DNA of 20,012 nt from Saprolegnia diclina VS20 (taxonomy: Eukaryota; Oomycota; Saprolegniomycetes; Saprolegniales; Saprolegniaceae). The number at the start of each line of letters is the position of its first letter. The first letter of the stretch is position 1. The stretch covers positions 165,552 to 185,563 of the forward strand of contig NW_008246091.1 of NCBI RefSeq assembly GCF_000281045.1, in the 5' to 3' direction. Below, piece by piece: positions 17,882-20,012 of the stretch. The notes under the pieces are model-generated. The model was not told where the DNA came from. It made no database searches and saw nothing but the letters and a program-made list of their open reading frames with translations. The translations under genes were made by a program, and so were the position numbers.

Positions 17882-18240
17882 GTCGAGCTCCCCGGCGGCC
17901 GTCAAGGAGATGAGATGACGCCGGCCCTCCCGTGCTTTCGCCCCGCGGGCGCGGTCGCCCTGCCTCCACGAAGTCCCGTCGCCTCCCGGCCCTCCGCCGC
18001 CGCCACCAGTCGTCCGGCCGCGCCGCGTGCGGCGTCGGTTCTATGTGCTCGGTCGGCATCCGGATATATTCGGATGCGGGCTCGGACGGTTTCGTTTGAA
18101 ACACTCCCCTGTAGAGTGGTCCGAGTACAGGAGCCTGCGTACGACCTCGCGCGAGCTATAACTCGGCGAGTGTGTTCCACCACGGGATGGATCTCTCCGT
18201 ACGCAGCTCGCTCCCAACGACCCAGCACTAGTGCCAACTC
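17882..18240. other. GC-rich island with dense short inverted repeats, nature unknown
   Basis: The first 150 bases are far more GC-rich than the surroundings (CCGCCGCCGCC-like runs). The next 150 bases carry several short inverted repeats: GCATCCG/CGGATGC at 18057-18078, GTTTC/GAAAC near 18088-18101, and the 10-bp palindrome CTCGCGCGAG at 18146-18155. All six frames give low-complexity Arg/Ala/Pro/Ser peptides. It could be a structured RNA gene, an unusual promoter, or a foreign or repetitive fragment. No known RNA family was recognised. Confidence 0.4.
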
Positions 18241-18673
18241 CCACGCATTCAGGCGTAGCGCTACGTATGCGAAGTCTTTTGTGTAATTATGAATGTAACG
18301 TACATAAGTATTATGAGATTATGAGCACACGAAACCGTAGCTCACGTTTCTAGAGTACAGTCGACACCAACTTGTCTGTCGTCGAAAACTAAAACCGCAA
18401 ATGCGAATGATATGATTTGACAGAGGTCCCGTCAAAAACAATATCTGCATGACTTGGCAATAAAAAGTACCACATGAAGAGGTACTAGAAAGTTATAATG
18501 TGCTATAACGACCCTATCGCGAAATTCGACGTCGATTGACACTGTCTACAATAAGATCACAATTTCAATCGAAATAAGAACCTGAGCAGTGCACTCAAAA
18601 ACAAACAAATCGTCCACGTGTACTGCTACAAAATCCACTCCATATTTGTACAAAACACATTCGACCTTCTCGA
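18241..18673. other. AT-rich intergenic region
   Basis: About 430 bases of AT-rich sequence at the 3' side of the nucleoredoxin-like gene. No ORF, hairpin or RNA gene stands out. Confidence 0.5.
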
Positions 18674-19684
18674 CTACCGCTGCTCAAAATACGCGTCCAC
18701 TTCGTCCTCGGTCACACCGGCGTCCCCAGCCTTCCACGCCGACACGACGTCATCGGGCTTGATCACGAGACCATAATGGTTCGTGGCCACGATCGTACGC
18801 GACGCTTTCTCGATCACGAGCAGTCGCGGGGCGCCCAGCGTGTTGTAGGCGTCGTGCGCCGAGAGGGCCTTGTCGATCGCGTCGGCTGTCTCGGCCAAGT
18901 TGCTGCTGTGCGTGAACCGGTGGAATGACGTGTCCTTGATCGGCTCGTCGCTACTTGGCTCGTCGTCCAAACTAAAGTAGACGACCGAGACGTCGTCGGC
19001 ATTGGCAATAGCAAAGTCGTCGATCGAGCGCGTGAGCTCGTCGCTCGCTGCCCAGCTCGCGCTAAAGTAGAGCAGCACAAAGGCGTGGAGGTCGTCGTAC
19101 GCAATGTGATCGCCGTTTGCTGTCACGAGCGTTTCGAGCGGAAGGTGCGAGATCACGTCCACCGTCTCGACCTCGTCGGCCACCGGCTCGTCGCGCAGCC
19201 AGTAGGCCTCTTCGTCGGCTTCGGAAATGTCGTCGCCGGCGCGCCAGAGGCTCAGGATCGTATCGGGCTGGAGGAGCACGCCGATGCGGGCGCGCTCTGA
19301 GAAGACCATGCCCGAGTCGCGCTCGACGGCAAAGGCTGTCGGGATGCCTTGGATCGACGGGTACGCGGCCTTGATGGCCTGGAACGCCGCCGCGTTGGCC
19401 TCGCGCCACTCGAAGCGGTAGTACGGTTTGTGCCGGTTGTAGAATCGCTGCATCTTGGCGTTGTGGTCGCGGCCAAAGTAAATAACTGAGACCTCGCTCG
19501 GATGGGCTTGGAGAAACTGGAGGACCGACGGCGTAAACGCCCGGCACGGCGGGCACCAGTAGGCGGAGAAGAGCACGAGCACGATTTTGTTGAGGTCGGC
19601 CAAGGTCGCCGGGCGACCAGCCGCGTCGACGAACGGTCCGAGGTCGAGGTCGTCGTCAAAGAGGTAATTCCAAAAGCCCGTCAT
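18674..19684 (-). CDS. Nucleoredoxin/tryparedoxin-like protein with two thioredoxin folds
   Basis: Intronless gene of 336 residues. Domain 1 (about 1-150) carries VLVLFSAYWCPPCRAFTPSV with active cysteines C44 and C47, the WCPPC motif of tryparedoxins and nucleoredoxins, and a cis-proline at GIPTAF (P115). Domain 2 (about 185-325) repeats the fold (HAFVLLYFSASWAASDELTR, later LGAPRLLVIE with a cis-proline), but the CxxC is replaced by W-A-A-S, so it is redox-dead. An acidic linker (EADEEAYWLRDEPVADEVE) joins them. The family reduces protein disulfides in the cytosol or nucleus. The frame extends to ATG 19765, but the start at 19684 (MTGFWNYLF) is preferred, because an Inr-like element lies between the two and the extra residues look non-family. 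No targeting signal is seen. Confidence 0.9.
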   Translation of the reverse strand: MTGFWNYLFDDDLDLGPFVDAAGRPATLADLNKIVLVLFSAYWCPPCRAFTPSVLQFLQAHPSEVSVIYFGRDHNAKMQRFYNRHKPYYRFEWREANAAAFQAIKAAYPSIQGIPTAFAVERDSGMVFSERARIGVLLQPDTILSLWRAGDDISEADEEAYWLRDEPVADEVETVDVISHLPLETLVTANGDHIAYDDLHAFVLLYFSASWAASDELTRSIDDFAIANADDVSVVYFSLDDEPSSDEPIKDTSFHRFTHSSNLAETADAIDKALSAHDAYNTLGAPRLLVIEKASRTIVATNHYGLVIKPDDVVSAWKAGDAGVTEDEVDAYFEQR

Positions 19685-19687
19685 CGT

Positions 19688-19703
19688 CGCAATGGCAAAG
19701 TGA
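19688..19703 (-). promoter_or_regulatory. Inr-like element of the nucleoredoxin-like gene, with CCAAT upstream
   Basis: On the minus strand TCACTTTGCCATTGCG resembles the Inr/FPR consensus (TCANTYY core exact for six of seven bases) and ends 3 nt before the ATG at 19684. An ATTGG box (CCAAT at 19780-19784 on the + strand) lies about 77 nt further upstream, a usual CCAAT spacing. The 5' leader would be very short. Confidence 0.45.
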
Positions 19704-20012
19704 CGTTGATTGTGGGTGTCGCCAGGGCCGATAGCGACAAGACACGCATACGCAGGTGGCATCACACGTCTCTACTTCGCCAATTGCTTGTTTATACTCG
19801 CTATTGTTGATAGAGCCTGTCGATACGGACAGATACCCAAGAGAAAATCGACGTTGGATCGTGTTTTGCATGGGAATGGCGTCCTGTGCGGTGCAGGATG
19901 GCAGAAGCGTATGCGTGTTTTGTCCTATTTCGGTGCTCAAAGCGTGAATGTATGTCTCTGGGCGGACCGTGCACCAGCTGCCGACCAGACGAGATCAGAC
20001 TGGTATGCATCC
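19704..20012. other. Upstream region of the nucleoredoxin-like gene
   Basis: About 310 bases to the window edge. Small ORFs on both strands have no recognisable features. A CCAAT box at 19780-19784 is the only regulatory motif noted. Confidence 0.4.

Overview
The window reads as nuclear DNA of an oomycete, most likely a Saprolegniales-type water mould; the genus cannot be fixed from sequence alone. The grounds are compact GC-rich genes, spliceosomal introns of only 41-57 bp that all end in TAG, CCAAT boxes, Inr/FPR-like core promoters (close to GCTCATTYYNCAWTTT) 4-30 nt upstream of several start codons, and a short single-Myb protein of the SHAQKY-like kind common in oomycetes. No rRNA, tRNA, CRISPR array or intact transposon was found.

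Region 1 (1-7560) is a local cluster of one intronless gene family with an F-box-like N-terminus and an LRR/RNI-like body. Copy A (1-1374, + strand) is cut by the window edge. Copy B (1872-3341, +) is intact. A decayed 3' fragment of a B-like copy lies at about 3458-3706. Copy C (4328-5750, - strand) is a pseudogene with three frameshifts and two premature stops. Copy D (6121-7560, +) is intact. The mix of intact, truncated, inverted and broken copies is what birth-and-death evolution of a fast-changing family looks like.

Region 2 (7561-13007) holds ordinary spliced housekeeping-type genes: a mitochondrial carrier of the SLC25A34/35 (Oac1-like) type on the - strand (7916-9003, three exons), a Sel1-repeat protein with a likely mitochondrial presequence on the + strand (9682-10806, four exons), and a PX-domain protein on the - strand (11902-13007, four exons). 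The carrier and Sel1 genes are divergent; the Sel1 and PX genes are convergent. A dense CCAAT cluster lies upstream of the PX gene.

Region 3 (13008-20012) is gene-poor. It has a small Myb-like gene (16019-16480, +) and a nucleoredoxin/tryparedoxin-like gene with one active and one degenerate thioredoxin fold (18674-19684, -). Between them lie about 5 kb with only weak ORFs, several hairpins, and a GC-rich island (about 17880-18240) of unknown nature. No functional pathway links the genes. The cluster of F-box/LRR-like paralogs is the most distinctive content.
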